50,125 nt of DNA from a virus. The stretch covers positions 1 through 50,125 of IMG/VR virus record IMGVR_UViG_3300025586_000006; one strand, given 5' to 3'. Position numbers and translations under genes: made by a program. A model generated the notes under the pieces. That model was not told the DNA's origin, made no database searches, and worked only from the letters and a program-made list of their open reading frames with translations. Of this stretch, positions 35,560-44,067 are shown piece after piece (within the stretch, counting starts at the first letter, position 1; the number at the start of each line of letters is the position of its first letter).

Positions 35560-35738
35560 GAGAAATGGCTAATGATGAAAGAATTTATGAAGGTTGTGCT
35601 GTGGCTGATTTGTGTGAAGGTATTTGTAGAAAAAAGTATAAAAATACCTGTCCTGCTTTCTTTAAGTATAAGAAGGTAAGGAGGGTGACTAAAACAGGTA
35701 AATTGAGTAACAAAACTTACATAGTAGAGGTAACATAA
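35556..35738 (+). CDS. Small Cys/Lys-rich protein
   Basis: 60 residues with four cysteines (YEGCAVADLCEGICRKKYKNTCPAFF) and a basic end. Overlaps the preceding stop (ATGA). Probably zinc-binding. Ends two bases before tRNA-Ser. Confidence 0.6.
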   Translation: MREMANDERIYEGCAVADLCEGICRKKYKNTCPAFFKYKKVRRVTKTGKLSNKTYIVEVT

Positions 35739-35739
35739 G

Positions 35740-35836
35740 GGAGGGTTGGTAGAGTCCGGCTGATTACGTCTGTCTTGAAAACAGAAAGCGATACGAAGAA
35801 TATCGTTCGTGGGTTCGAATCCCACACCCTCCTCCA
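35740..35836 (+). tRNA. tRNA-Ser (TGA)
   Basis: Anticodon loop CTTGAAA, long variable arm with GCGATA/TATCGT, acceptor GGAGGGT/ACCCTCC, encoded CCA. Confidence 0.92.
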
Positions 35837-35849
35837 CAAAAGGTGATGT

Positions 35850-36077
35850 ATGGATGGTATAATTAAAGAAATGAACAAGTTATCATTAGAGAAAGGTGAT
35901 ATACTGGTTGTTAAATTACCTATTGAAACCACTGTTGAAGAGTATGATAGAATAAAAAATAGTCTTAAACATTATTTACCTAAAGATGTTCAGGTAATGA
36001 TAGTTAGTGATAATGTCGATATAGGAATTATAAAAAATAGAACAGGAGAGTATTGGGACCTTTTTAGGATAGAATGA
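35850..36077 (+). CDS. Hypothetical protein
   Basis: 75 residues, KGDILVVKLPIETTVEEYDRIKN; a small alpha/beta protein family common in phages, without a known role. Overlaps the next gene by 4 bases. Confidence 0.65.
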   Translation: MDGIIKEMNKLSLEKGDILVVKLPIETTVEEYDRIKNSLKHYLPKDVQVMIVSDNVDIGIIKNRTGEYWDLFRIE

Positions 36078-36361
36078 GAAATGATACAACATATGTGATG
36101 GCTGCAAATCATCGAGATTATTATAATTTTTTACAAAAGGATGGTATAGAAGGTCATTCATATCGTTATATATGTAATGAGGTAAGTATTAGAGGTTGTC
36201 GGCTTGGTCAGGTAATTAGATTAGAGAATTGGGATAGAAATCCAGCATACAATTATAATTTTTTACAAATGCTAAAATATGCACATAAAGCAACTTTCGA
36301 TGATTCTTATTGTTCAGCAAAATATGATTCCATTATGGGTCTTTTTGCCAAGCCTCTGTAG
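36074..36361 (+). CDS. Hypothetical protein
   Basis: 95 residues, YVMAANHRDYYNFLQKDG and a later NYNFLQMLKYAH. Not assigned. Its UAG stop is bases 8-10 of tRNA-Thr. Confidence 0.6.
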   Translation: MRNDTTYVMAANHRDYYNFLQKDGIEGHSYRYICNEVSIRGCRLGQVIRLENWDRNPAYNYNFLQMLKYAHKATFDDSYCSAKYDSIMGLFAKPL

Positions 36362-36426
36362 TTCAAATGGTAGAATAATGCTTTCGTAAGGCAAAAACGG
36401 GGATTCAATTTCCTCCAGAGGCTCCA
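36352..36426 (+). tRNA. tRNA-Thr (CGT)
   Basis: Anticodon loop TTCGTAA, acceptor GCCTCTG/CAGAGGC, encoded CCA. Last tRNA of the array. Confidence 0.9.
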
Positions 36427-36435
36427 CACAAATAG

Positions 36436-36464
36436 TTTACAATTCTCATTATTTATGGTACTAT
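36436..36464 (+). promoter_or_regulatory. Promoter after the tRNA array
   Basis: TTTACA, 17 bases, TACTAT. Drives the HD gene and those behind it. Confidence 0.85.
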
Positions 36465-36488
36465 AGAAGATAAAAAGGAGTATTTTAT

Positions 36489-37229
36489 ATGAGTGATTCG
36501 TTACTTAAAAATATTATAAACCTTGACTACCCTTTGATGGATAAATTTAAAGAGGCCGCTCCTGGTACTTTTCGTCATTGTAATAATGTTATGAACTTCT
36601 GTGAATCTGTATCTAATATACTGGAGTTAGATACGGATATTATGAGAGCATCAGCAATGTATCATGATATAGGTAAAATGAATAATCCTGATGCTTTTGG
36701 TGAGAATCAGAATGGTACAAATATACATGATGATATTGACCCAATGGTAAGTTACAATTTGATAACAAGGCATGTAGGTGATAGTATACTGGTTCTATTA
36801 CAAATACCTGATATACCACATAAAATGCTTGAAATAATTTCCCAACATCATGGTAACACAGTATTACAATACTTTTATAATAAGTCAAAAAGTAATCTTG
36901 ATGATGTTTATCGTTATAAATGTAAACCACCACAATCAATAGAAGCGGCTGTATTAATGTTATGCGATAGTGTAGAAGCTACTGCTAAAGGTCTATTTAA
37001 CAATGGTGACCTAAAAGATTCCGATGATAGGAAAAGAGTTGTGGATAACACTATTAAGAAATTAGTCGATGATGATCAGTTGGATGAAATGAAGGTTGGT
37101 GAATTAAAAACCATTAAGAAGGTGTTGTACAAAGAGTTGGAGAGCCTGTATCATAAGAGGGAAGTATATGATAAGGATGAAATTGTTAAAGATAATAAGG
37201 ACAGCTTGTTTTCAGAGGAGGAAGGATGA
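36489..37229 (+). CDS. HD-domain phosphohydrolase, PgpH/c-di-AMP phosphodiesterase-like
   Basis: 246 residues, soluble. HD-family metal and ligand motifs: GTFRH (26-30), YHDIGKM (58-64), PDAFGENQ, NIHDD, RHVGD, SQHHGN and AVLMLCDSVEA. These follow the catalytic domain of PgpH/YqfF in order (YYHDIGK, P-FxxENQ, HD, S-xx-HV, QHHG, ADSVEA). PgpH hydrolyses cyclic di-AMP. The membrane and sensor parts are absent. It could lower the host's c-di-AMP or remove a cyclic-nucleotide alarm signal. Other HD substrates remain possible. Confidence 0.82.
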   Translation: MSDSLLKNIINLDYPLMDKFKEAAPGTFRHCNNVMNFCESVSNILELDTDIMRASAMYHDIGKMNNPDAFGENQNGTNIHDDIDPMVSYNLITRHVGDSILVLLQIPDIPHKMLEIISQHHGNTVLQYFYNKSKSNLDDVYRYKCKPPQSIEAAVLMLCDSVEATAKGLFNNGDLKDSDDRKRVVDNTIKKLVDDDQLDEMKVGELKTIKKVLYKELESLYHKREVYDKDEIVKDNKDSLFSEEEG

Positions 37230-37666
37230 TAGAATATACGGTAAAGGTGTATGATGATAGTACTAAGCAATGGTTTCTAAATGGTAAACTTCATAGAGTA
37301 GATGGGCCTGCTTTAGAATATCCCAATGGTGATAAGAAATGGTTCCTGAATGGTAAACTCCATAGAACAGATGGTCCTGCTATAGAATGCGCAAATGGTG
37401 ATAAGTATTGGTACTTGAATGGTAAATTCCATAGAACAGATGGTCCTGCTATAGAATGTATTAATGGTGATAAGGAATGGTACCTGAATGGTAAATTTCA
37501 TAGAACAGATGGTCCTGCTATAGAATGTATTAATGGTTGGAAGTATTGGTATCTTAATGATGTAGAATTAACCGAAGAGGAATTTAACAATAGGATCAAA
37601 CTTAAAAATACCAAACTGATTAAGTGTTTAAAGCGACTATTGGAATGCTTGGAAGGGGAAGCATGA
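37226..37666 (+). CDS. WYLNGKLHR-repeat (MORN-variant) protein
   Basis: 146 residues with five repeats W-Y/F-L-N-G-K-F/L-H-R-T/V-D-G-P-A-x-E-x-x-N-G-D/W. The middle repeats are almost identical in DNA. The tail KNTKLIKCLKRLLECL matches the leftward copies. ATG overlaps the HD stop. Confidence 0.8.
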   Translation: MIEYTVKVYDDSTKQWFLNGKLHRVDGPALEYPNGDKKWFLNGKLHRTDGPAIECANGDKYWYLNGKFHRTDGPAIECINGDKEWYLNGKFHRTDGPAIECINGWKYWYLNDVELTEEEFNNRIKLKNTKLIKCLKRLLECLEGEA

Positions 37667-37935
37667 TAGAAAAACCTGTAGAACAAACCATATTTATCAA
37701 AGAAGAGGATTACAATCTTTTCTGGGAAACGAAGATAGCAAAACTCGTAGAGGTTGTGTATAAATCTGACACTAATTTTATCAATGCTTATACATCTAAC
37801 CCTAAAAAGGTAATGGGTAAACTGGTATTCAATATGAAAGTGGTTCCTATTGATTTGAAGGAAACATTACAAGCATTTTTAAAGGTGTTAGTAGAAGGAC
37901 AACCTACACTACCAGATGGGGGAATGTTAGCATGA
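37663..37935 (+). CDS. Hypothetical protein
   Basis: 90 residues from the ATG coupled to the preceding stop (SD AAGGGG). Mixed alpha/beta. Not recognised. Confidence 0.6.
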   Translation: MIEKPVEQTIFIKEEDYNLFWETKIAKLVEVVYKSDTNFINAYTSNPKKVMGKLVFNMKVVPIDLKETLQAFLKVLVEGQPTLPDGGMLA

Positions 37936-38102
37936 GAAAGAAAGAAGAAATAATGAATGGACTAAAAGAAATTGGTGGTAATGCTTTATATAGTGTTAGT
38001 GAAGCAAAATTGAGTGTAGAGGTGTGTAAACTTGAAGCTCTTTTAGATATAAGGAATATACTTAAACATTGGAAAGAGACAGGGAGTTATTTAGATGATT
38101 AA
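37932..38102 (+). CDS. Small helical protein
   Basis: 56 residues, charged helices. Overlaps both neighbours by a few bases, as expected for coupled genes. Not assigned. Confidence 0.6.
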   Translation: MRKKEEIMNGLKEIGGNALYSVSEAKLSVEVCKLEALLDIRNILKHWKETGSYLDD

Positions 38103-39873
38103 GAAACTAAAAGAATATGATTTGTTGTATTACACTGATGGTACCTCTCCTATATCTGATGAAGAATATGACTATCTAAAGGAACAGGCTAAAGAGGAAT
38201 ATCCAAACGACCCCTATTTTAAAACTGTGGGTTCACCTTCAAAGGATAAGATAAAGCTACCCTATGTATTAGGTAGTCTTAATAAGTTGAAACCTGATAC
38301 CGTAGATGGGTGGATTGAAAAACATCCTGGTGAAATTTTAGCAAGTCAGAAATTAGATGGTGTAAGTATACTTGTTATATATAGAGATGGTGAAGTAGAA
38401 TTTGCTTCTACTAGAGGTGATGGTGAATATGGTAGAGATATAACGGATAAGGCTAAAATATTTTGTGAGCCTATAGAAAATAAGAGTCTCATGGTAGTAC
38501 GTGGAGAAGCATTGCTTGTAGGTGGTTCTCATTTGGACCTTGGATTTAAGACCGCAAGAAATGGTGTAGCCGGTATGCTTAATAGAGATGAATTAAATGA
38601 TGTAGAATTGATTTTTCCATTTTTCTATGAACTGATTGAATATGCTGAATTAAAAACCTATACTGAGTATGAAAGATTTGTGCTTATTGAATCTTTGGGT
38701 TTAAGAACACCTGAATGGGTATTGATGGAAGAATTTGATATTAAAGAAGTAATGTCTATGATAAGCAGTAAAGGGGATTGGGATGTAGATGGTGTTGTAT
38801 TAACCGTCAATAATTCAGAAAGGGAAGATGTAAAATACCCTAAAAATAAAATAGCGTTTAAGGTACAAGGGGAATCAGTCGAAACTAAAGTATTATCAGT
38901 AGAGTGGAATGTTGGTAGGACAGGAAGGATTATACCCGTTGTGATATTTGAAACCATAGAAATAGGTGGTGTCAAAATAAATAGGACTACAGGATTTAAT
39001 GCCAAATTTATATTGGACAATAGTATTGTTTCTGGAGTTACTGTAAAAATAACGAGGAGTGGTGATGTAATTCCATATTTAACCTCCGTAGAGAACAATA
39101 CATCTAAGAAGAAGGATGTACCTGATTATTGTCCATCTTGTGATACTAAAGTTGAATGGAAGGGTGTTGATATTGTTTGTACTAATAAAAACTGTCATTC
39201 AAGGACACTAAAAAGCGTAGAGTATTTTCTAAGAGCATTAGGTGCAGAGAATATAACAAGTATAACATTAGAGAAGCTTGGTGTCCATTATATTGAAGAA
39301 GTATATGACCTTAATGAATTTGAAATATCGGAAATAGATGGTTTCGGTATAAGAAGTGGTGAAATGATAGTAGATGAAATAACTAAGACCCTTACTACTA
39401 CACAAGAAAAATTATTACAATCATTCGCTATACCAGGTGTGGGTAGAAGGATGTCAAAAACTTTATTAGGATGCTTTGGTACTATTGAAAATATATTTGA
39501 ATCTGGGATAGATGAACTAACAGAATGTGAGAGTGTAGGTCCTAAGATAGCAGGAAATATTGTAATGAACATTTATAGGTGTGAAAACTTGTATAAATAC
39601 CTTACAGAACAAATTGGTATGAAGTTTGAGAAAGAAGGAGATAATAATATGTTACTGAAAGGACAACAATTTGCTTTAACTGGTAAAGGTGATATAGGTA
39701 GAAAGGAAATTATATCACTCATAGAAGATCAAGGCGGAACAGTAAAAGGTATGAGTAAAACAACCAACTACCTTGTTACTAATGATGTAGATTCTCAATC
39801 AGGTAAGACAAAAAAGGCAAGAGAATATGGTACACAAATAATTAGTTATGATGATTTAATGGGAATATTATGA
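38095..39873 (+). CDS. ligA: NAD-dependent DNA ligase
   Basis: 592 residues, slightly short of bacterial LigA (about 670). Order: a short domain Ia (SDEEYDYL), adenylation domain with K86-L-D-G, TRGDG and a later GEAL, OB domain, a four-Cys zinc finger (CPSC...CTNKNC, about 345-365), helix-hairpin-helix repeats and a C-terminal BRCT (LTGKGDIGRKEI). It seals DNA nicks with NAD. The ATG sits inside the preceding gene's end (7-base overlap). T4 instead uses an ATP ligase. Confidence 0.95.
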   Translation: MIKKLKEYDLLYYTDGTSPISDEEYDYLKEQAKEEYPNDPYFKTVGSPSKDKIKLPYVLGSLNKLKPDTVDGWIEKHPGEILASQKLDGVSILVIYRDGEVEFASTRGDGEYGRDITDKAKIFCEPIENKSLMVVRGEALLVGGSHLDLGFKTARNGVAGMLNRDELNDVELIFPFFYELIEYAELKTYTEYERFVLIESLGLRTPEWVLMEEFDIKEVMSMISSKGDWDVDGVVLTVNNSEREDVKYPKNKIAFKVQGESVETKVLSVEWNVGRTGRIIPVVIFETIEIGGVKINRTTGFNAKFILDNSIVSGVTVKITRSGDVIPYLTSVENNTSKKKDVPDYCPSCDTKVEWKGVDIVCTNKNCHSRTLKSVEYFLRALGAENITSITLEKLGVHYIEEVYDLNEFEISEIDGFGIRSGEMIVDEITKTLTTTQEKLLQSFAIPGVGRRMSKTLLGCFGTIENIFESGIDELTECESVGPKIAGNIVMNIYRCENLYKYLTEQIGMKFEKEGDNNMLLKGQQFALTGKGDIGRKEIISLIEDQGGTVKGMSKTTNYLVTNDVDSQSGKTKKAREYGTQIISYDDLMGIL

Positions 39874-40139
39874 AATTTACAGACCGGTTAAGATATAGGG
39901 ATATAAATGATTATAAGATTTCAGAAAGGAAGATTCTTATAGATAATGAGAAGCATTGGTTTGCTCTTGAATCTATAGATGATAGGTTATGGTATAAAGA
40001 TGGTATTATCCAGGAATATTATTCATTAAATGGAGAATTGTTAAAGGAAGGCATATCACCACATCAAATGAGTTTAGATAAGTTCAAAGGTGGTATAATA
40101 GTATTTTCAACAGATGTAAATGCTGTAGATAAAAAATAA
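39870..40139 (+). CDS. Hypothetical protein
   Basis: 89 residues. Coupled to the ligase stop (ATGA). HWFALESIDDRLWYKDG; beta-rich. Not assigned. Confidence 0.6.
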   Translation: MKFTDRLRYRDINDYKISERKILIDNEKHWFALESIDDRLWYKDGIIQEYYSLNGELLKEGISPHQMSLDKFKGGIIVFSTDVNAVDKK

Positions 40140-40150
40140 GGAGAGTAAAC

Positions 40151-40402
40151 ATGGGTCTTTGTCAACGTTGCCGCACGATACTGCCGCCAACTATGATGTT
40201 TGTGACAGAAAAGGGTGAGCAGATATGTGCATTTTGTAAGACAGGAAAGGCAGTAATAACGCTGGAGGATGATAACGGTAATTTTAAGAAGTTTACTAAG
40301 CAAGAGGCTTCGGGTAAGTATAAAGAGTTTGCGGACAATGTTATGAAAAAACCTGAACTCAAAAAGCTATTGGTGCAGGATGATAAGAGAATTATAACAT
40401 GA
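40151..40402 (+). CDS. Zinc-ribbon protein
   Basis: 83 residues: CQRCRTILPP and CAFCKTG, then a charged helical tail ending in VQDDKRIIT. The ribbon followed by VITLEDDNGNFKKFTK is a recurring phage layout. SD GGAG. Confidence 0.7.
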   Translation: MGLCQRCRTILPPTMMFVTEKGEQICAFCKTGKAVITLEDDNGNFKKFTKQEASGKYKEFADNVMKKPELKKLLVQDDKRIIT

Positions 40403-40647
40403 AAATTTTAGATGAAACTACTAAATATTTAAGAGTCACCAATGGAGATGAAGATTATAGTAGCTATATGATAACGAATGGTACCACAGCAAAACAGCGT
40501 TTATCAATAGAACAGGGTGGATCTGTATATGGAGTTTTAACAAGGGAAGATAAAGAACAATTAGATAGAATAGAGTCTATGTTAGAAGAATTAATGAAAT
40601 GGGGGGTTGAAAATGAGCAATATAATACTTTTAAATGCAGATTATAG
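40399..40647 (+). CDS. Hypothetical protein
   Basis: 82 residues. Coupled to the previous stop. Contains a helix EDKEQLDRIESMLEELMKWG. The last 35 bases overlap the HNH gene. Not assigned. Confidence 0.55.
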   Translation: MKILDETTKYLRVTNGDEDYSSYMITNGTTAKQRLSIEQGGSVYGVLTREDKEQLDRIESMLEELMKWGVENEQYNTFKCRL

Positions 40648-41122
40648 CTACCTTGGTTCAATTGGATGGCAGAAAGCTGTTTGCTTAATGGTTAAAGGTA
40701 AAACAGAAGTATTAAAGTACTCTGAGAGAATCATTAAGAACTTCGATGGAAGTGTGGTAATGAGGATTCCGTTAGTTTTGAAATTAGTAAAATTCATTAG
40801 AACCCTTTTCAAGACTAAAGTGCCGTTTTCCAAGCGCAATGTTTTAGTAAGGGATGGTTTCAAATGCGTATACTGTGGTAAGGAATCTAAGAAATTGACC
40901 ATTGACCATGTTATCCCTAAATCTAAAGGTGGTAAGTCAACTTTTGAAAATTGTGTTGCCTCATGTAAGCAATGCAACCTGAAGAAAGGTCATAAATCAT
41001 GCATAGAAGCTAAAATGTTCCCTCATGTAAAGATCTATCAGCCAACCATTTCAGAGTTTTTGAATTTGAAATTGAAGAAACTTGGAATTAATGAAACACT
41101 AAAGGAATTGGGGGTATTTTAA
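40613..41122 (+). CDS. HNH endonuclease (McrA-like)
   Basis: 169 residues from the ATG at 40613. CVYCGKESKKLTIDHVIPKSKGGKSTFENCVASCKQCN is the complete HNH core with two CxxC pairs for zinc, in the C-terminal half. The N-terminus (NIILLNADYSYLG) matches the common phage/bacterial HNH family that has an extra 70-residue N-terminal part. Unlike the HNH at 27626 it is not next to a tRNA; it may be a packaging, recombination or mobile nuclease. Confidence 0.85.
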   Translation: MSNIILLNADYSYLGSIGWQKAVCLMVKGKTEVLKYSERIIKNFDGSVVMRIPLVLKLVKFIRTLFKTKVPFSKRNVLVRDGFKCVYCGKESKKLTIDHVIPKSKGGKSTFENCVASCKQCNLKKGHKSCIEAKMFPHVKIYQPTISEFLNLKLKKLGINETLKELGVF

Positions 41123-41123
41123 T

Positions 41124-41357
41124 ATGTTGGTTAAAGATTTAAGACGTTTACTTGCACCATTGGATGATGATGTATTGGTTGTATTACCTTTAGATAGTGA
41201 AGGTAATGGTTATTCTCCATTGGCTGGTTTTTCGAAGCAAACTTATGTACCAGATTCACAATATTCAGGTGAAATTTATATGCCTGAACTTACAGAAGAA
41301 GATGTATATGCCGGTGATGATGGTGTAAATGCTATCGTCCTATGGCCAGGTAATTAA
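41124..41357 (+). CDS. Hypothetical acidic protein
   Basis: 77 residues, LRRLLAPLDDDVLVVLPLDSEGNGY...AIVLWP. This fits a small phage family that recurs without a known function. One base after the HNH stop. Confidence 0.65.
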   Translation: MLVKDLRRLLAPLDDDVLVVLPLDSEGNGYSPLAGFSKQTYVPDSQYSGEIYMPELTEEDVYAGDDGVNAIVLWPGN

Positions 41358-41380
41358 AGGAGGAACGAAATTAATTAAAT

Positions 41381-42487
41381 ATGTCAGTAAAGAAAAAGTT
41401 GTTACCAATAAAAACACCGTCTCGCATAGGCTTCCTTAGCTTCTTAGGCGACCTCGGAGGTTGCGGAATTCTTAGGACCGTGACCCCCTATCTCCTTCTC
41501 AATTATCTAAAGATACCTAAAATATCAGTTCATACATCTTACTTTTCTCAATACATAGGGGATACTAACTTCTATAAAAACTTCTCCTTTATACAATTTC
41601 AACGTTCCGCAACTGAAGCACACCTTAACATTCATAGAAAATTCCGTCAATTAATCCAACCTAAACATAAAATACCATTAATATATGAAATTGATGATCT
41701 GCTTATGGACATACCTAAGTGGAATTTCGCCCATACATATTATAGGGATAATGTTCATCATATAGAAGCCATGATGAGAGAATCTGATGGTATAGTTGTC
41801 TCTACTCACCCATTAAGAAAAATTTACTCCAAATATAATAAGAATATCAAAGTTATACCTAATCATCTTGCTAAATTCATATGGGGTGATATCAAACCTA
41901 AGCATGAAAGGTATGAAGAAAGTAATAAGATAAGGATATTATGGGCTGGGAGTCAGAACCATTTCAAACATCCTTCAATGAAAAGTTCTTCCGATGGTGG
42001 GGATTTAGGTAACGAACTTATGGATTTCATCAAAAGGACAACTGATGTATATGAATGGGTGTTTATGGGAGCATTACCTATGGAGTTAGAAGATGTTAAA
42101 GGTAAGATAGAATTTCATGACTGGCAGAACACATTTGAGTATCCTAATTATTTGAAGAGTTTGAATGCTGATATAGGAATAGCACCATTACAAAAAGGGG
42201 AGTTTAATGATAGCAAGAGTAATATCAAGGCCTTGGAATTTACTGCTTCTGGAATACCTGGTATATATAGCAATGTTGCACCATACAATCTAATGAAAAT
42301 GAAGTGTGATACAGAAGAATATATGATAGACCGTATAGAAGCATTAGCCAAAGATGTAGAATTGAGAGAAAGAATTTGGAATGATGATTATAAAACACTA
42401 AAGGGTCAATTATGGTGGGAAGAAAACGATAACTTGAGGAAATATGTTAGCACCTATTTGAGTTTTATGGGACGAAGACTTCCATAG
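41381..42487 (+). CDS. GT-B glycosyltransferase-like protein (GT4 type)
   Basis: 368 residues. The N-terminal half has IEIDDLLMDIP and DGIVVSTHPLRK, the C-terminal half IRILWAGSQNHF, DIGIAPLQKGEFNDSKSNIKALEFTASGIPGIYSN, i.e. the acidic EFTASG pocket of GT4 enzymes. Length is normal for a GT-B fold. It could modify phage DNA bases, or virion or host surface glycans; the sequence does not say which. The SD AAAGGAGG is 18 bases from the ATG, unusually far. The 5' part uses more C-ending codons than its neighbours, which suggests transfer. Confidence 0.75.
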   Translation: MSVKKKLLPIKTPSRIGFLSFLGDLGGCGILRTVTPYLLLNYLKIPKISVHTSYFSQYIGDTNFYKNFSFIQFQRSATEAHLNIHRKFRQLIQPKHKIPLIYEIDDLLMDIPKWNFAHTYYRDNVHHIEAMMRESDGIVVSTHPLRKIYSKYNKNIKVIPNHLAKFIWGDIKPKHERYEESNKIRILWAGSQNHFKHPSMKSSSDGGDLGNELMDFIKRTTDVYEWVFMGALPMELEDVKGKIEFHDWQNTFEYPNYLKSLNADIGIAPLQKGEFNDSKSNIKALEFTASGIPGIYSNVAPYNLMKMKCDTEEYMIDRIEALAKDVELRERIWNDDYKTLKGQLWWEENDNLRKYVSTYLSFMGRRLP

Positions 42488-42516
42488 TTTACAAATAATT
42501 AGAATAGTTGTATAAT
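42488..42516 (+). promoter_or_regulatory. Promoter
   Basis: TTTACA, 17 bases, TATAAT, right after the glycosyltransferase stop. Confidence 0.9.
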
Positions 42517-42542
42517 AAAAAGTAAAAGAGGAGGAAAGTGTG

Positions 42543-42821
42543 ATGGATTGTGAAAAAACTGAAGAAAAACAAGGGCAAATTTTTAATTATATGGGCAGAT
42601 TGGAAAATTTAATAAAGGAATCTGCTAATACACAAGCAAGTCTATCAAATAGACTTGTTACAATTATTGGTCCCGAATCACCAGAAACAGAAGCAGAAGA
42701 AGGTAAAAGTGAAATTGAAACTGAATTGGCACCATTAGCTAATAAGTTACGAGCATATTGTAATGCAATGGTGTCAATTAACAGTGATTATGGAAATTTA
42801 TTGGCAAGGATACAGTTATAA
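42543..42821 (+). CDS. Hypothetical helical protein
   Basis: 92 residues, MDCEKTEEKQGQIFNYMGRL, long helices with ANKLRAYCNAM. SD GAGGAGG. Similar helical proteins occur in many phages. Not assigned. Confidence 0.65.
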   Translation: MDCEKTEEKQGQIFNYMGRLENLIKESANTQASLSNRLVTIIGPESPETEAEEGKSEIETELAPLANKLRAYCNAMVSINSDYGNLLARIQL

Positions 42822-42831
42822 AGAGGAACCA

Positions 42832-42990
42832 ATGCTTATAAAAACGGACGAAGAGTTAATGGAAATATTTGAGGATTTAAGAAATGGGGTAAAAGAAGGA
42901 ACACTTACTTTCAAAAGAATAGGAATGTCTTTTGAAGAATTGTATGAAGAAATGGTGGAAGAAAGACAAAAAAATGTACGAAACACTTGA
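42832..42990 (+). CDS. Small acidic protein
   Basis: 52 residues, TDEELMEIFEDLRNG. SD GAGG. Overlaps the next gene by 17 bases. Not assigned. Confidence 0.55.
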   Translation: MLIKTDEELMEIFEDLRNGVKEGTLTFKRIGMSFEELYEEMVEERQKNVRNT

Positions 42991-43564
42991 TATATATATA
43001 GCTTTCAGGAGAGCACAAGCAGAATTTAACAATAGAGGATACAGGATTCCTAAAGATTTTGACAAGCACCTTAAAACAAAGATGTCCAAGAAGAATAGGG
43101 AGGCATTAGAATTAGCCACGAAATACTTCAATACTAAATGGACCAACATAAATCCTGATAAATTTTTTGATTGTGGGTTTGAATTGTATAAGAGCTTCAC
43201 ATACTTACAATTTTTTGAACCAAAGGTGTTGAATATATATAAGGTAAGGGATAAAAACCATAAAAGGGAGATGGAAATTGACAAAGGAGAGTTGAAAAAA
43301 TCCATTGCTTGGGTTAAACATTGGATATCAAAATATAATGGTGAAAAGCTAAAGGGTGTAAGGGATTATTGTAGACTTAGAGATAAAAACTTTAGTGTTC
43401 CTGTACAGCACTATTTACACAATAAAATTGACAAATATTTCTTGGTTCATTTAATCAGTAAAGGAGTATTAAAACTCACAGACGAGGATAGAGCATTGAT
43501 ACCTTATATAGTAGAACAATATAGAGAATGTTTGGTGAAATTAGAGGAAATGAAAGGTGTTTAA
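42974..43564 (+). CDS. Hypothetical basic helical protein (position of T4 gp59)
   Basis: 196 residues. YIAFRRAQAEFNNRGYRIPKDF followed by helical segments with KYFNTKWTNINPDKFFDCGFELYKSFTY. Size, charge and place upstream of the gp32-like SSB recall the T4 helicase loader gp59 (217 residues), but the sequence match is weak. Treat as unknown with that possibility. Confidence 0.6.
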   Translation: MYETLDIYIAFRRAQAEFNNRGYRIPKDFDKHLKTKMSKKNREALELATKYFNTKWTNINPDKFFDCGFELYKSFTYLQFFEPKVLNIYKVRDKNHKREMEIDKGELKKSIAWVKHWISKYNGEKLKGVRDYCRLRDKNFSVPVQHYLHNKIDKYFLVHLISKGVLKLTDEDRALIPYIVEQYRECLVKLEEMKGV

Positions 43565-43591
43565 TACATTAACTAATTCAAGTTTTTCTAC

Positions 43592-43783
43592 TTGGTCGGG
43601 TTTTGTTGTTTTTGTGGTAGAAGATGGCAAACATTTTTTGTAATTGCAGGAGAAAAAACTGTGATAAAGTACTATGTCAATCAAGAGGAAATGCTACCGT
43701 TTTCTGAAACAAAATGTCCTGTTTGTAATGGTACACTTGTTGATTATAAATCTTTAGAATTAGTGGAATTAATAGTAAGATGA
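43592..43783 (+). CDS. Small zinc-binding protein (start uncertain)
   Basis: 63 residues from a TTG with no good ribosome site. CCFCGRRW and CPVCNG give four cysteines for zinc. The end overlaps the next ATG (GATGAG). The real start may differ. Confidence 0.5.
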   Translation: MVGFCCFCGRRWQTFFVIAGEKTVIKYYVNQEEMLPFSETKCPVCNGTLVDYKSLELVELIVR

Positions 43784-44061
43784 GTTGGGTATGGTATGAA
43801 AAAAACTTAGGTAATGGTTACATATTTGGTTGTTGGTCTAAAAAACCTATTACTATAGTATGTAATGATGATTCAATAGTATTAGAAAATAAAGACCTTG
43901 AAATTGAAGATATATCTGATGCATGTATAATTTTAGACCAAAAAAATGCCGATTTAAGAGATAAAAAGGTAATGTTTGGTGCGCATTTATTTTCTTATGA
44001 TGATTCAATAGGTGCATGTTTATTAGCTGAAATTAAAGATATAATAGAGGATATTAGGTGA
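43780..44061 (+). CDS. Hypothetical protein
   Basis: 93 residues, MSWVWYEKNLGNGYIFGCW and an acidic end. Coupled to the previous gene. Not assigned. Confidence 0.6.
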   Translation: MSWVWYEKNLGNGYIFGCWSKKPITIVCNDDSIVLENKDLEIEDISDACIILDQKNADLRDKKVMFGAHLFSYDDSIGACLLAEIKDIIEDIR

Positions 44062-44067
44062 TATGTT

